A stretch of DNA of 64,000 bases from NCBI GenBank assembly GCA_003254905.1, contig QANU01064559.1, positions 184,504 to 248,503 of the forward strand. The letters run 5' to 3'. The notes below the pieces were generated by a model. The model was not told where the DNA came from. It did no database searches and saw only the letters and a program-made list of their open reading frames with translations. This DNA is from Nissolia schottii (taxonomy: Eukaryota; Streptophyta; Magnoliopsida; Fabales; Fabaceae). Made by a program: the position numbers and the translations under genes. Each line of letters starts with the position of its first letter. The stretch's first letter is position 1. Of the stretch, positions 1-14,340 are shown in pieces.

Positions 1-546
1 TGATGTACGACTCAGGAACTAAGGTTATTTCCACTGAGAACCTACCGTTCTCATTCCCCACTGTTTTATGACTTCAGGTACAGAAGAGGATGACTCTTAT
101 TTTGAGGATGCAGAAGAGCCGCCTGATGAGCCATGAGAGGCTAGGAGCTAGATAGAGGATTATGTTTTGCCAAGGGCTTACTGTGTAGCATTCCAGTAGT
201 CCTTGTATTTTGATGCTGTGTATTTTGGGATTCTGTATGTGACATGTTGATCTATGTACATATTATGTATACAGTGATGTGACTTTGTATGGTGGACCCA
301 CTGGATGTATATTACATGTTTTATTTATCATAATGTTATCCGCTTTGTTATATTGATTTATTTCCAACGCATGGCTCTATGTTATTATTAATATGATACA
401 AGCAAAAGTTTAAAACGGGTCCTTATTTTATGAGCAATGACTATTTTCAAAAGATTACTATGGACTAAGGTATTCCAACCAGGTAGACAACAACCTAGTG
501 AGCTTTGTTTACTACGTACGAGTAAACAGTTAGCTAGGGTGTTTCA
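1..546 (+). mobile_element. 3' end of an LTR retrotransposon (Ty3/gypsy-like LTR tail)
   Basis: The segment ends in CTAGGGTGTTTCA at 546. This resembles the right end of the LTR element at 18600-22020 (CTAGTTAGGAAGTTTCA). The two also share a loosely similar stretch about 80-90 bases before the end (GGACTA..G.TATTCC). After 546 the DNA turns to ordinary AT-rich intergenic sequence. An acidic short reading frame near 60-135 is typical of LTR or internal remnants and is not called as a gene. The 5' part lies outside the window, so whether this is a solo LTR or the end of a complete element cannot be told. Family assignment is inference from the termini. Confidence 0.55.
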
Positions 547-3500
547 ATGTGCAAATAAAGAGAAAGGGAAAAGAGACGACGTGGTGCAGAATTGAGGGGA
601 AATTAAGAAACGGGATTGGAAACAGAAAAAAAAAGAAGGAGAGAGAGCGTGAGAAATTGGAGAGAGAAATAACAGATTGAAATATGGTTAATAAGAGAAA
701 AATATAAATCCTTGTAAGTATAAAAGGTTGATTGGCTATACAGTGATATCAAATTTAATGTACACCGAGACTTTTTCACTATTTTAATACGTTATAGAAA
801 TAAAAAAGAGTATTTCCCCTCTACTTTCACATAGAAAGTAGGAGTAAGTGAAAGTTCATGATACAATTTTTACATTTGCAGTCAATATTTAATAGAGTTT
901 AATTGCCAGTAATTGATAGTATTATTTAATTAAATCAATTTATATGTATATTTTTTTTAAAATAATGAATAACATAATCAATTATTTTTACTTATATGAT
1001 AACATTTGATTAGATGATAATATAAAAAAATTACATAACAATTAAATTATCTCCCATTAATGCACACACGACATTATCTTAATTTAATTATTATTGTACT
1101 TTAGTAAAAAACAAGAGATTTATCCCATTAATTTTTTCTTAGAAGAGGTTTAAATAAGGTCCTATTTTATGTCGAGCGTTGTGGATGGGGTATCTTAGAA
1201 ATTGTAATTCCTTGCCCGTTTGGGTAGCTTTCCCAATGGAATGACATACAAACTTATCAAAAGAAGATATTATTGTACTTGATTGAAATTTATTTAAATT
1301 AAAATTAAATTGGTATGTACAGTTTTTATTTAAATTAAGTTTCAGACTACGTACACATACGAAAATTTTACTATCTTCATTGCAGAACAACAAAGTCAAA
1401 CATACAAGATACAACTAAGCAATTTTCTCTGGGTCAATTCACCAGAGTTTTCAGATCTGACATTTGACAAAAAAATCAGAAAAATAATTATACGTAAAAA
1501 CATAAACATTAAACCTGACCCACCATGCACCTTCCTATTTTCTGACTGCTGCGTTTCTTCGGTCAGAATTTTTTTAAAGGGTGTTCATAGAATTCGGACT
1601 AACTGAATATTGAATTAATTAATGTGATTGTTCTCAATAAATGGATTATTTAAAGACAAAATTAAACAAAATTATTTATTATTGATCTCATTTTCAGATT
1701 TGTGATTATTTAATTCGGTACCTGAATATTTTAACCCGATCATTGGAGTATATAATACTTTTTATTTATTTATAGGTTTTCAAAGTTTTGAACTTAAGAA
1801 TTTAATTAGCAAAAAAAATCACTTTTTATGTTTTTTCATTGTCTTTGTTTAAATATTTATCTATTCACGTTATTATTAAGTATGGGCTCAGAGAATGAAA
1901 AAAATTCTCCATAGAGACCTCTACCTTGCTCAAGAACTTTAGTTCAGTCGTGTTACATTAACTGAACTTATACCAATAGGATTCGAGTGTCAATGATTCC
2001 ACCAAAATATTATTAAATACTATAATTAAGTTTTAGTATTTTACACGGTTATAAATTACAATTGTTACAAGGACAATTTTTTCTTAAAAAGGGTTCTATT
2101 TATTTTTTGATCAACCCGATGACGGTTTGAATTTGCTGAAAATTTTTCTAAAATCAAACCAAATCAACTCATTTGCATTCTTTAATTTTGTTGCACACTT
2201 CTATATTTTTTATTTATTTTGAACTACACAATATTACTTATCTAGTTTTTCATTCATGTATCATTATAATTTATCTTTGATTTATGAGATTTTTTTTAGT
2301 AAGTCATATATAAATATCTTTATAAATGCTTAATTTACCTAAAGACATGTCCTCACCTAAACTAAAACAAATCTTCCTCCGAACTTATATCATTTGTTCA
2401 TTTAAAAAGAAAAAAAAAGAGAATATTCTGCTTGCCATCCACTTTGCATATAAAACAACATGAATGAAAAATTAATTACCACATTTAGTTAATATAAATA
2501 CAAGAACCACCCCTATAATTTCATTAACAATTTGGTTCTTCCGAGTTTGTAATTAAAAAATAATAAAGCCAAATGAATACGTTGCTGAAAAGTTGGTGGC
2601 TGCTCCTCCTTAATTAGTCCTTATTATTATATCTATTGTGAATATATTATTAATACCATTAATTAATAACATAATAATTATAATATTAGATTTTTTTTTG
2701 TTGGTTTAAGAGGTTGAACGACCAAGATTTATAGTTATATATATTGCGCCGTAGACATAACCATATGAAGCAGTTTAAGAGACAACGGTGCAATGTTTTC
2801 GGTGGGTCTTGTGACCCAAAAATGAAGCCATAAATCACTAAATAATAATTGGGACCCCTTTATATGTATCTACAATTCTTCATAAATAAAATCCCTATTC
2901 ATAGGTCAAATTTGCACTGTTCCCTGAGAATTGGTTATTGGCAATTGCTAGAGGTAAATTCAATGTGACAGGTTTATGAACAGGGGTGGTTGAATTATTA
3001 TATTTTATAGAAATAATATGGATAAAATGAAGAAAAATATTTGGTGGCAACAATCACTAATTTCTTCAATTTATAAAAACTAATCATGTTTGAGGTACGA
3101 TCAGGTATAAAATCTAGACAGCTATTATAGTTGGAATTTTGATCGAGATTCACTATATTTTGGCAAATTGGCCCCTTTTGCTAGATACGATCCCGCTTGA
3201 TATAATGTGTTATCTTATTTATTTAAGTTTATTGTAAAATGTTACCGTTTAAGTTGATTTTAATGTTATTTTAAACTTTGTTAAGATAATATGCAAATTC
3301 ATCATTAATAATATTATGTAGAAATCTTATATTTTTATAATTGAATCAAAATTAATTTCATAAATAATTGGAATCAACACAATGTAACCAGTCCATTAGA
3401 CAAATTGAAAGAGTTGTCAGAAATTTATTTATTCAATTTAATTCACTCGTGTATTATCGTTATTTGAGTTCAAATTTTCATTTCTTCCGTTAATAGGTCA

Positions 3501-6500
3501 TATATAATTTTTTTTTGTAAATATTGTTGAGTCTAAAAAACTTAGAGGATTCGGAGAGACTTTCACCCAAACCCTATATTTTTGAGAGAGAAAAAGAATG
3601 GGGATCCAATGAGAATGAGGAGGTCCCCACAATACACTCACACGTATTGGTGTTCGATAATGAAGGGAAGTGGACCATTCCTTAATTGGGGATTATGGGA
3701 CACGTGCCATTACTAAGAAGCTACCACCCTTCATCCCAACGCTATGCTTAACTAAATTGTAAAAGGAAATGAAAGGAAGAAAACCCTCAAAAATCACTTC
3801 TAGTTAACTCACTGCGTCGGCAGAGAGAGAACATGATACATAGTTAAATGAATAATGTTTTGAAAAAATCTATATAATAAAATGGGTGTCAACGTACAGT
3901 TAATATAGTATTATACATAAAAATATTCATAATTAGTAGGCAAGTAGGGAGCAATTATTTTATTATCAGTAGGCAAAAGTATATTTAAAATAGTGATGGC
4001 TATACGTTAATATAATATATGGTATACACGTAACACTACTCTAATGTTTTTAATGGTACTTAAGAAGCATTTGGTAATTTTCTCAAGACAAAAAAGACTT
4101 ACGTAAAGATAACAGAATTGCATCTCTTGCATTTATATGTTTTGAAAATATAAAAATTATCTTAAGACATATTCCTTATATTCATCATTTTTAAATGTAT
4201 AAAAATTAATTAAAATTTATTTTAAAATAATTTTTTTAAAATTTTATGTTTTATTCTCATTCTCTAAATATGCCTCCTCCGTATTTTTTGTGTATCCTAG
4301 ACGCTGATATTCTCTTCTCGTTGATCTTCTTGAGAGGCCGTGCCTCTTTTACTTTGGATAAATTATAATGATATTCTCCGATGAATATCGACACAATTTA
4401 ACGATAAGAGAATCAGGTGACATTGGTTATTGAAATGTTTTTAATGTTTTTTACATTTTTACAATCAATAAAATTCTTTTTTTTATGTGACCCTATAGTC
4501 CTTTTTTTTTTTCCTTCTCGTACATGTAATAAAAACCTAAAAAAATTGTAAAGTCTTTTGTGCGTGAAAATGTAAAAGGCATAATAAAAATAAAAAATAA
4601 CATAATAATAAATAATGTATAATTATGTTATCATTAAGAGAACTCAGTGTAATTGATCCAAATATATAGAGCCAATCACTGTAATTTCACTTAATAGGAG
4701 ATCGGTGTAATTTCCTCTTTAAATACTAATTCACATCATATCCCAATTCTTTTGTTTTGTAAATATATAGTATATATAAAATGTAAGTGTGTGTTGTAAT
4801 GTAGGCAAAAGGAAAGTGATATATTGTAAGGTAATATTACTTTAACAATCAATTTGAATAATGTACAAAAATATAATAAGATGTGAGTGTTATTGAAGAG
4901 TATAATAATTATATAAAATTCATGTGTACAATAATTAATTAGTATTACCCAAATCAATGTTGTGGCTGTGCAGGTGTCACTGCCTTGCATGCATAAGATA
5001 ACGACACAAAGTTTTTTTACCACGTTCCATGGCCAACTTACAAAACAGTCCGTGACACAAGCACCACCAACCACAAATAGTATATATAATCATATATTTT
5101 GTTCACCATTCTTTTGTACTTTTATGTGAATAAAGAAAATTTGAGACTTATACAAACTAATTTGTTTTCCCATCCTATGAATACCTTCCAAAGTTCATGC
5201 CACTTGTTGCTAGGACAGCTAAAGTATGCTACATTATTTAAAGAGAGATGTTATCTAAACCCACTAACCCCAACATGCTTACATAAATTAAAAGCCACTA
5301 AATTACAGTGATTTTGTTTTTGAAATTCAGTGAAATTATATTGACATTCTCTTTATTTATCACACACCTCTGAGCATTGACTTTTTTACTAATAATAGTT
5401 CGTGACAAAACTAGGAATGTTCCTCAAAGGAAGCCAAGGTTATTTAAGGAAATCAGATAAAGAACTACACACATATTATTATGGATAAAATTACACAGCC
5501 TTATAAATACACATATAATTATTTGTATAACATTTTTTATTTTGGGGGGGGGGGGTGGTGGTTGCGGCCTCTAGAGGTCCCTTTGCTCCCCATGATAATG
5601 AGTGTGTGTTTTAGATTTAAAAGAAATTGATTAAGAAAATAATTTTTAATATAAAATTCAAAAAATTAAAAATAGAATTATTTTGAAAAGCTATTTTGTT
5701 TAGTTTTTTCTAAAAAAATTGAAAACTATCTTTTTTGAGTTATGATTATTTTAAAAAGTTTATATAAATATATGAAACTGATTATTTTAAAAAAAGTAAT
5801 TATTTTAACAAACATGCTCAAACAAACGCACTTAATATCCATATATGTTTAATATCTATTTGAATTATTATCAATTTATCAGTACTTTATTCACAGGAAA
5901 CTGAATATAATTATTGCTAATTGGGGTTTGTCACCAATCTTGGCATCATCCAAATTGAAATTCTTATGATTGCTATATTCTCAAGTAGGTTGTGGTTGAC
6001 ACATGATGTTGATGTCTTGGAATTATCCCATGGCCTAGTGCCATCTATTCGTTTGCATATGTCTATTGAATATATATTATAATCGCAATACTAATACTAA
6101 TAATTAATGGTATATAGAAGACAAATTCAGAGGGCTAATTCTAAAGTAACATTGATGAAGGGAAATTAGAAATTTATTTTGACCAAAAAGTATCGAATTT
6201 GAGTCGTATCCTCTATGGTAGGTCTATATGATATGAAACTTAAGACAACTGTACGGTCATGATGATAAGATTGATCTTGCTCCTTTTCCACAAAAAAATA
6301 AAATAAAAATATCAATACGCTTTGAATATGACAAATTAAGGTCCTCGATTAATTAGGATTTGTGCTTTGGGTTAGTGGATAATAATAATACACTTTCTAA
6401 TCTGGTTGTTAGCTTGTTTGCTTCACTAGTCACCATTTTTATATTATGTGTGGTGATACCATTTCAAGCCCTAGCTATAGCTATCACAATCAGGTGTTTT

Positions 6501-9500
6501 AGACTTGATCAATTCATTGAAGTAATTATGATTATAATAGTACAATTAACAAGAAAGAAACAAAATTTTTTTTAAGAATATCAAATAGGAAGAGATGTCT
6601 CCCCCGGGATTAAATAAAGAAAAAATTGACTTAAAGAACAGTAACCAAAGAGTAATTCTTCAAATTAATTTTTATATAAAAAAAATATTACACAGGTTCA
6701 TTTGTTATTAAAATGTTACCTCCATTTTGTCACTTACATTTACATGCATAAATAGAAGACTTCACAACAATTCTCTCTTATATATACGATCTCACAACCC
6801 TCGTCGATTCCCCTATTGAAGATAAGGAAGGATGTCCAAAGGGTCCTCCAAGATAATCACATGATCAGTGCCCGTGGCTCCTCTGTGTATTTGTATATGC
6901 ATTTGCAAGGGTGTGTAGTTTTATTCATAATAGTATATGTGTAGTTCTTTATCTTACCCCTTAAATAACATTGGTCCTCTTCCAATAACATTCTTGGCTC
7001 CGCCACTAGTTATCTTTAGGAAAAGTTAGTGTTGTTTGTAGAGGAAATATATATGTAATTAAATTATAATAATGTAAAACTCTTTATAATAATATTGTAA
7101 TTAAAGATTAATATCTTTATAATGAATTACCCTCAACGTGAAAAGGTGTGTTATATAAACTTGGCAAGGCATGCACTGGCTTTACTTAATTGCACGCACA
7201 TGCACACAAAACACAATCAACTAGATTATATTCATTGGCGTTATAATCTTCAAGTGGCAATGGTTTATGTGATTTTCATGTGAAAAGGTGTGAATCGCTT
7301 GTCACAATGCTGTCACTAATATTATATATTATAATACAAAATCTCCAATATTGCATCCCAATAACCCGTATTTAGATTATTAAATTAAAAAAAGTGTTAA
7401 TTATATAGGTGAATGTTCAACACAGTTAATAAATGAGTGAGTTCCTTAAACATTTAGCTAGATGTTTGATTCTAGACAATGTGTATAGAAAATGTTTTGT
7501 TGAAAAATGTATACTCACTTCAGTAATCTTGAAGTCTTGAAAGACGATTAATCACTGTCAGCAACAAACACCTTCTGAGAAAAAAAAAAAAGATGAACGT
7601 TTTCTCCACACGTTTCGGTAAAAACCAAACAAATTAGGTAATTTTTATGAACATACAATTGTTGTTTAATTCGAGAGGGTTATAGGAATTAGGGGTGAGT
7701 GGGTGAGTGATTAGTGACACATTATTAATGCTTAACCAAAATGATAATATTATTGGGCCTATGTATCTAACTTGTTACTAGTAATAATTTTAAGTCACCA
7801 TATTTGGTATTAATATATATTAGAATATTATGTATATAGCTGCCTATATATAGCCTAAGAGTGTGAGCTGTCTGTGAGTGAGTGCAAGTGTTGAAAGAGT
7901 GCATGGAGTTAGTGGGATACAAATGATGAAGACCAAATGCAAGGCCTCGTTATTAATAATTGTGTATGTATAGCCATGCTTTATTGATCTTTTTGGTGTG
8001 GGAATTTTCAACCCTTTGCTTTGTTAGTACGTAAGAATTTCTTTTAAAACATAATGGCTGTGGCATCATGTTATATAAAATTTTCACATAATTTACAACA
8101 ATTAAATAAAATCATACATCTTTAACAAATTTCTAATGGACAAATATTATTCCTATCACAAGCAAATCCCTTTACTTCTTCTCCTTATACACTTTCTTTC
8201 TTTTTATACGATGCCAAAGCTATTGATTTTTTTTTCCTTCTTTTTATCTTCTTTTTTTTTCCCCCTCAATGACCTTTTGATTCCCTTCTTTCTTCGGATT
8301 CGATTTGCCTTTGGTACTTGTACAAACAACCTCTTTTGGCTTTAGCGCATAGAAATAATAAAGATGAAATTCCCCCTATCTACACTTTCTACTATATATG
8401 CTTTGGTTTTCTTTTTAACCCTAATCCCCCTCTGAATGCTAACTTTACTGTATCCTATGATTCAGATCTCAGTAATCTTTAATTCTGACTAACTTCATTA
8501 ATTAACACTAATTATGATAAATGTAGTTACTATTCATAAGTAACTTTATTTAATTATTAATTTATAGTGCCATAGCCTTTTTGTTTTGTATGAAAATGGA
8601 GGCATGCAGCAGTTAGTACTCTTTTCGATCTTTTTTATTTGTCTAATTTTGATTTTTTAAGGTTTTGAAATATTTGTCCATTTGTAATATTTAGGTGTAA
8701 TTATTTTTTTTCTTTTATTCATACCTTTAGTTGTAGTGGAACATTTATTAGTAATGTTGATGTAAGAAAAGTAATAACTGTATTAAAAATAAAATTTTAT
8801 ATTTTTATAAAGATAATTTTGTCAATTCTTATCATTTTATACATTTACCAATACGTTTTCTTTTTGTTGCCTTAATATGCATATTGTTTAATTTTGGAAT
8901 AGAAGGGATGGAATATTAATTAAGATATAAAATCATTCAATTGTTTCTATATATCCACAACCTTATAAACTTTTGGGAGGTATAATTTTTGTCATTGTAA
9001 TATAATTTTTATGATAAAAAAAATTTAAAATTCAATCATTACCGATTTTTAAAATATAAAATCGTTTAATTTTTTAGATCATTCACTACTTCACCATTTC
9101 AACTTGACCCCCTTTTTAGTGTTTCAGGCCCCTTTTTATTGTTGACGATTTGCAACATTGTCCATGATGACAAATCATCATCAAATTAATGAATGGAAGA
9201 TTTCCTACCCTCCTTTTTCCTCACTTTATTCTGTGATAGTAACCTTGCTTCTCATGTTTACCCTCTTTCAGCACAGCAAGGCCAAAGTAACGACAAAGAA
9301 TAACTGAAAGATCACATAATATATATCTAGATTTTATAAACAAAGACATTATGCATAATTATTGCATATCTTTATTAATGCTTTATATATACTAGCTAGG
9401 AGTTTACGTTGTCCAATATGCATGCCCATTATGATCCCTTTGGCTATGTTAAAAGTATTTTGACGTAGTAAAACTTCTTAGGTTTTACTATTGGTTCATG

Positions 9501-11961
9501 ACTATCGTCAGTCTTAAAATTTGATAAACTTAACATTAAGCGCAATCCCTTATATTATTATATAAATACAATTCTAAAAAAATTTATGAAATAAAAGTTG
9601 TATATTTACCATCAGTTATAAATTGTGATCTAACGATAATATAACTTTATTTCAACTGATGATTTTAAAGTAAGATCATGAGTTTGAATCTCAATAATAA
9701 AAAATTGTTAGTTTTACTTTAAAAAGTAATTTGAATAAAACATTACCTTTTTTTTTCCTGAACATATGAAATTCTCTTCTTAAAATGAAAAGAGTAAATA
9801 ATACTGAGCTCCTTGATATTATATGACTACTACTTATACATGATATCATTTCATTTGTCACGGTTACACTAACACTCTTACAAAGTACTTATGTCATATT
9901 CCACCAAAATATATCACCTAATTACAAGAAAGTCATGGGTCTGAGGTGAGGCCACAAGGTCCTCTCTTTCATTAATCAAGTGTCGATAATTCGATTATTG
10001 CATTGAGCATAAAATAACTTTAAAATTTGTGGCTAGTGTTTATCCCTTTAAATAGACTTACAGCACACAAAGGAATTAATCAGTACTTCTGACGGTAAAT
10101 ACTTTATAAGAGAAAAAAAAGATTCTAATTTCAAGGAAAATAAATGTAATTTGTCAAAAGAAAAATGAAGCAGTGAATCATTAGTACTCCATCTGCATGG
10201 CACCACTACTAGTGGTCCTTGAACTTGAGTGAGCCTTTTGTAGTTTGTGTGTGTGAACGTGTAAAGGAAAAAGGAAGGAGATCGTGCACACGCTCACAGC
10301 CACAAAGTGCCATATAGAAAGTGTTCTTCTTCTTCTTCTTCTTGTTCTCTCATCAATGTTAAATGTTGGCCACAAAGCTGCATTTTATTTTACACCTGTG
10401 ATAAGATAAAGGCAGAAAATTTATGTATTTTCTATTTGTCACTAAAATTGGGACAAAATATCTTTGTCAAGAGAGACACAGAATTAAAATTTAAAAGGAC
10501 AAGAATTTTTTATGTCTGTGCTTGTTTTGTTTCTTCATGCAAAACGCACCAAGCCTATCAGAGGAAGAAAGGTGTTGAATTCAATTCAGTGTGGCTGGGC
10601 CTGCAATCTGCGCCATGCAGCTGCAAATCAACTTGGACATGACACTGCAGAGAGCGCACGTTTTCAAGGTTCACATGTCACTGCAAATGTCCCTCTCCCA
10701 CACATGCATTACCTACCCTTGTTCTTCTTTTACCTTCATATATAGTTTAATTTCATTTTACAACCATATAGTTTTTCTTACCATATAGTTTTTCTTACCT
10801 AATCATGAATTCTTATATACATATTTGTTAATTTGGCAAAGATTGAATCAAGAAATTTGACTTTAATGTATCTAGCTATATAGTATATGAAAAATTATCA
10901 TTTTCTAATTTAAATCACTATAATATGGAATCTATTAGACCCTAGTTAATATGGTTTAAATCCATCGAGTAGATCTAATATAAAGATATATTACACTAAA
11001 GGAATGTTACGTGTACAACAAAATATGGATAACAACTATATAGCATGAGTTCACCATGTTCACATTTTCTCTCTCCCTAGTGAGACTTGTGCTTTTGTAA
11101 GAGAATTGTATAATTATTGTTCATATTTTATTGTGCAGATAGCATTCTTGATTACACTATATAATGTATCATTCATAGTTAGTTAGTTCAAGTATAACAG
11201 TCAATTAATTAATGCGGTTGTTATAGTTACTTGGTTGAGTCAGTTGTACAAATCTAACTATAGCTCGTGTATATCAAATTGGCAATGAATGAATCTCCAG
11301 AACAATAATTTCTTTATTTACATTATATATTCAAACTTAAAACTTTGTTTAAGAGGAATACGCATCAAACGACTTGAACTAACCAATTATTGGTCAGAAA
11401 TGTTTGCTTTAAGAGTATAGTATTTCATGTATTAATTAGGAACTTAATCCATCTGTTATAGGTTAAAATTTTAACTAATTTTCTTAAAGGTCGCCTGATT
11501 AGTTGTGTGATAGTTTGGCATTGTGAACTATTTCATAATTAATACACACAAATTAATATATTATAAAAAGATATAAAAGTTATATAATATTGAGCGGTGA
11601 TATTTTTGGTTACAAATTTGTATAATTATAATTGTGTGGGAAAGTTATTTTGTTTGTTTTCCAGCAATGCATGATGATCATGACCTACAAAATCAAGTAA
11701 AAGGCTGATAAAGGCTCATGTTGTACGAGTAACATTATAGATAGAAAAGAGAAAAAAAATGAAACACTTTGAGATTTGTTATCTGCACCTTTGGCTCTTT
11801 GGCTCAATAACAACCAGCATTGTGATTAATACAGTGCCCGCCCCCCCCTCATGAATTATTATATGTTGTACTATTTTTTCCCTCCATCAACCAATTTGAT
11901 TAATTAATTTCTCTTCTATTATTACTGCATCATATTTCATGCCTGTTTGGCGGGACATATA
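547..11961. other. AT-rich intergenic DNA, no supported gene
   Basis: About 11.4 kb of AT-rich sequence. All open frames are short (at most 112 codons), low in complexity and without recognisable domains. Present are poly-A/T runs, a run of 12 G at 5544-5555 followed by TGGTGG, a (CTT)n tract at 10325-10343 and scattered AT-rich inverted repeats. A slightly GC-richer stretch at 10500-10720 has overlapping short frames but no family resemblance that I can recognise. No tRNA, rRNA or plant miRNA precursor was recognised by eye. Confidence 0.6.
10764..10797. repeat. 17-bp perfect tandem duplication
   Basis: The 17-mer CCATATAGTTTTTCTTA occurs twice head to tail. It looks like a recent replication-slippage duplication in non-coding sequence. 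Confidence 0.85.
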
Positions 11962-12287
11962 GACCGCATTTATTTACTTAGGCAAGACATAAATACTGAG
12001 ATACGAAAACAAAAATTCTATTTGTTTATTGAGACAAATATAAAAATTTATGTATTTTTTATATCTCTATTTTGTTGGGACACAGGTACAGGACACGTAC
12101 ACGCAATAAGAGTATTTTAAGTCATTTGAAGTGTATTTTTTGTCTTATCTCTATTAAACCAAACAAGATATAGATACACATAAATGTGTCTTGTACACTA
12201 TTACCAAACAAAATACAAGACTAACTTATTCTCTTATTTGTTATGTCTTTATCTTATTTTTGTCCTGTCTCAGCAATCAAACGCAAC
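11962..12287. mobile_element. MITE-like foldback element, ~326 bp
   Basis: The left end GACCGCATTTATTTAC and the reverse complement of the right end, GGTTGCGTTTGATTGC, form imperfect terminal inverted repeats. The similarity continues inward through the words GAGATA and GAGACA and ACATAA. The termini resemble those of the Tourist-like element at 59210-60807. There is no coding capacity. I could not find a clean target-site duplication, so boundaries are approximate. Confidence 0.5.
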
Positions 12288-12953
12288 CACAAATGCCTAC
12301 TCTTAATTTGATTTCCAAGTCTATAGATTTAACATATTCCACAAGGGATTAAAGCCATGCATAGCTGGAATTGTGTAACTGAAAATGTGATTTTCGAAAG
12401 ATAGTTAAAGAATATCAAGAGAAAAATGATAACCTTATTATAGCACTTGAAAAAGAAAATTTAGTTTTCAAAAAATCTTAATTTATCAACAAAAATATAG
12501 TATTAATTATTATTTATTTTTTTAATCTCGGCCCATATCGTGTAAAAGAAAATGAACACTGCTAAATTGCGAAAATAATTTCTTAATATAATTTATTTTT
12601 TACGAATTTGTGGGCTTTCTGAATAGGACGTATTATAGAGCGGTCAACGCTTTGGGACCGGGATTGGGATTTGGGAACAAAGTATACCCACAATTTATGT
12701 TACACTTTTTGTATTATTTTGTTTTGATCCATCTGTAAGTTTTGGTCACCGACATTCCTGAGGTCCTAATTAAAGTGGGTGTCCTATGATCTAGTGTATG
12801 CAAGCTGTGAGGCCCAATCTATTCTACTAAAGGTCCAATTTCGTTGGCCCAATACTCTAGGGGGTGAGGGATGGGTGTTGTGTTGTGTTGACCCAATAAA
12901 AGTGATGAGTTTTCATTTTTTTTCGTGCCCTCTTCTTTCTCTTATGTGTTTTA

Positions 12954-13498
12954 GGCTTAAACGTGTTTCAAGTCTGAGACAATTTTTTGGAATTTGGGTT
13001 TGGTCCATAAAACTTTTTTTTGGTTTTAATCCAAACATATCATAAATTGCATGGTTGTATTTCTCGTCGTTGATAAAATTTTGTGAACTACTAACGTGGT
13101 TAACAAAGTGCCACGTTGCAATGTCATATTAGTAAAGTTTACTCACATTGACCCATACTTCGGCCTGTAACCCATTATTTGACAAGAATTTGTCCCTAAA
13201 TCATGACCCACCACCAAAATTGGGTCAAATAGCGAATTATGAATCAGGTTTGGGCTGAATTAGGAGTAAGGTGAATTTATTTTGCTCACGTGACACTACT
13301 AATATGACACTCCGTTAGTCACGTCAACAATTAATAGAGTTCCAATAATAGTAGGGACGAAAACCACATAGTCCAATTAACGTCAGGGATTAAAACCATA
13401 CAATTTATGATATGTTTAAACTAAAACCAAAAAAATAGTTTTTTAAAAACTTAAAATAAATTTGAAAATTTGGAGAAACTCAAAACATATTTAAATCT
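12954..13498. mobile_element. Long-TIR foldback element (Mutator-like type, non-autonomous)
   Basis: The left arm (about 12954-13140) and the right arm (about 13287-13498) are imperfect inverted copies. Both contain the phrase AAACATATCATAAATT and its complement, AATTGCATGGTT/AATTGTATGGTT, and inner matches around GTCATATTAGTA. The outer ends are GGCTTAAACGTGTTT and AGATTTAAATATGTTT. The spacer of about 150 bases has no reading frame of note. Long TIRs with no transposase are typical of small Mutator-like derivatives, but no target duplication was resolved. The open frame at 12779-13045 is an accident of this element. Confidence 0.6.
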
Positions 13499-14339
13499 TT
13501 ATTTAATCACAAGAGTACGAAGGAACATTTTTTTGCATGAAGATGGCTTCAATATAAGGATTTAGTTTTTTTTATTTTATTTTATTGTAATTGCACGATA
13601 CTTTAGAGTGTAAAGTACAACTTCTCAACTAATATTGAGAAAACCAACAGTTAAAGATATTTTGTAAGTATAGAACACAAACATGATAAGTTAATATAAA
13701 ATGTACAATAATAATAATAATAATTTATACTGTTGGTTTTCTTGTCGATGGTTAAGATGTTTCCCTTTACTTTCTAAAGTACGTAAGCCCTCAATAAGTT
13801 TATTTCCTGTTTCTCTTTTCCTCTAAATTCTAAAATCGGTTTCTTTGTGGTTTATTCAAATCTGGGCCTACAATATTTTCAACAATAACAATATGATTCA
13901 ATATTGATTTCACAGGCCTCAGCCCAATACAAAACACTTCGATCCATGGTTCACCATCAATAAGACACCATCCCCAAAAATAAACCACCAATAACACCAA
14001 AAAAGGACAAGACACAGTTGAAAAGGTATGCCAAAGCCTATCTACTTCAGGCAATTTGCCATATCAATAATGTTATGCAATAACAAGGAAAATATTGTCA
14101 GCACTTTTATAAAAATTTATAGTGGTTATTAGATGAAATCAATTGATATGATTCACTTATATACATAAAGGTCGACAGTGATTATACTATATCATTTTGA
14201 CAACTAAATTTTGTCAAATTTTCTAACTCTAAAGTTTTTATTGCTATATCTATTTCGAGGAAATTGAACAATATTTTTCTCATTTCATGTGACCTACATT
14301 TATAATACTTAATCAACATGGGATCTTCTATAGAATAAG
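13499..14339. other. Intergenic DNA with a small inverted repeat
   Basis: No gene seen. A short foldback lies at about 13640-13750, where AAAACCAACAGTTA and its inverse TACTGTTGGTTTTC flank an (AAT)n tract. It is probably a degraded MITE. The stretch runs into the single N at 14340 that opens the satellite region. Confidence 0.45.
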
Positions 14340-14340
14340 N
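14340..14340. other. Assembly gap or join (single N)
   Basis: One undetermined base at the switch from intergenic DNA to satellite block A. Further single Ns are at 15578, 19136 and 20336. All four border blocks that duplicate the continuous sequence at 16776-18075. Confidence 0.95.

Noticed and set aside
8136..8345. 69-codon hydrophobic frame
   Set aside because: Composition follows a T-rich stretch; no start context, conservation or family evidence.
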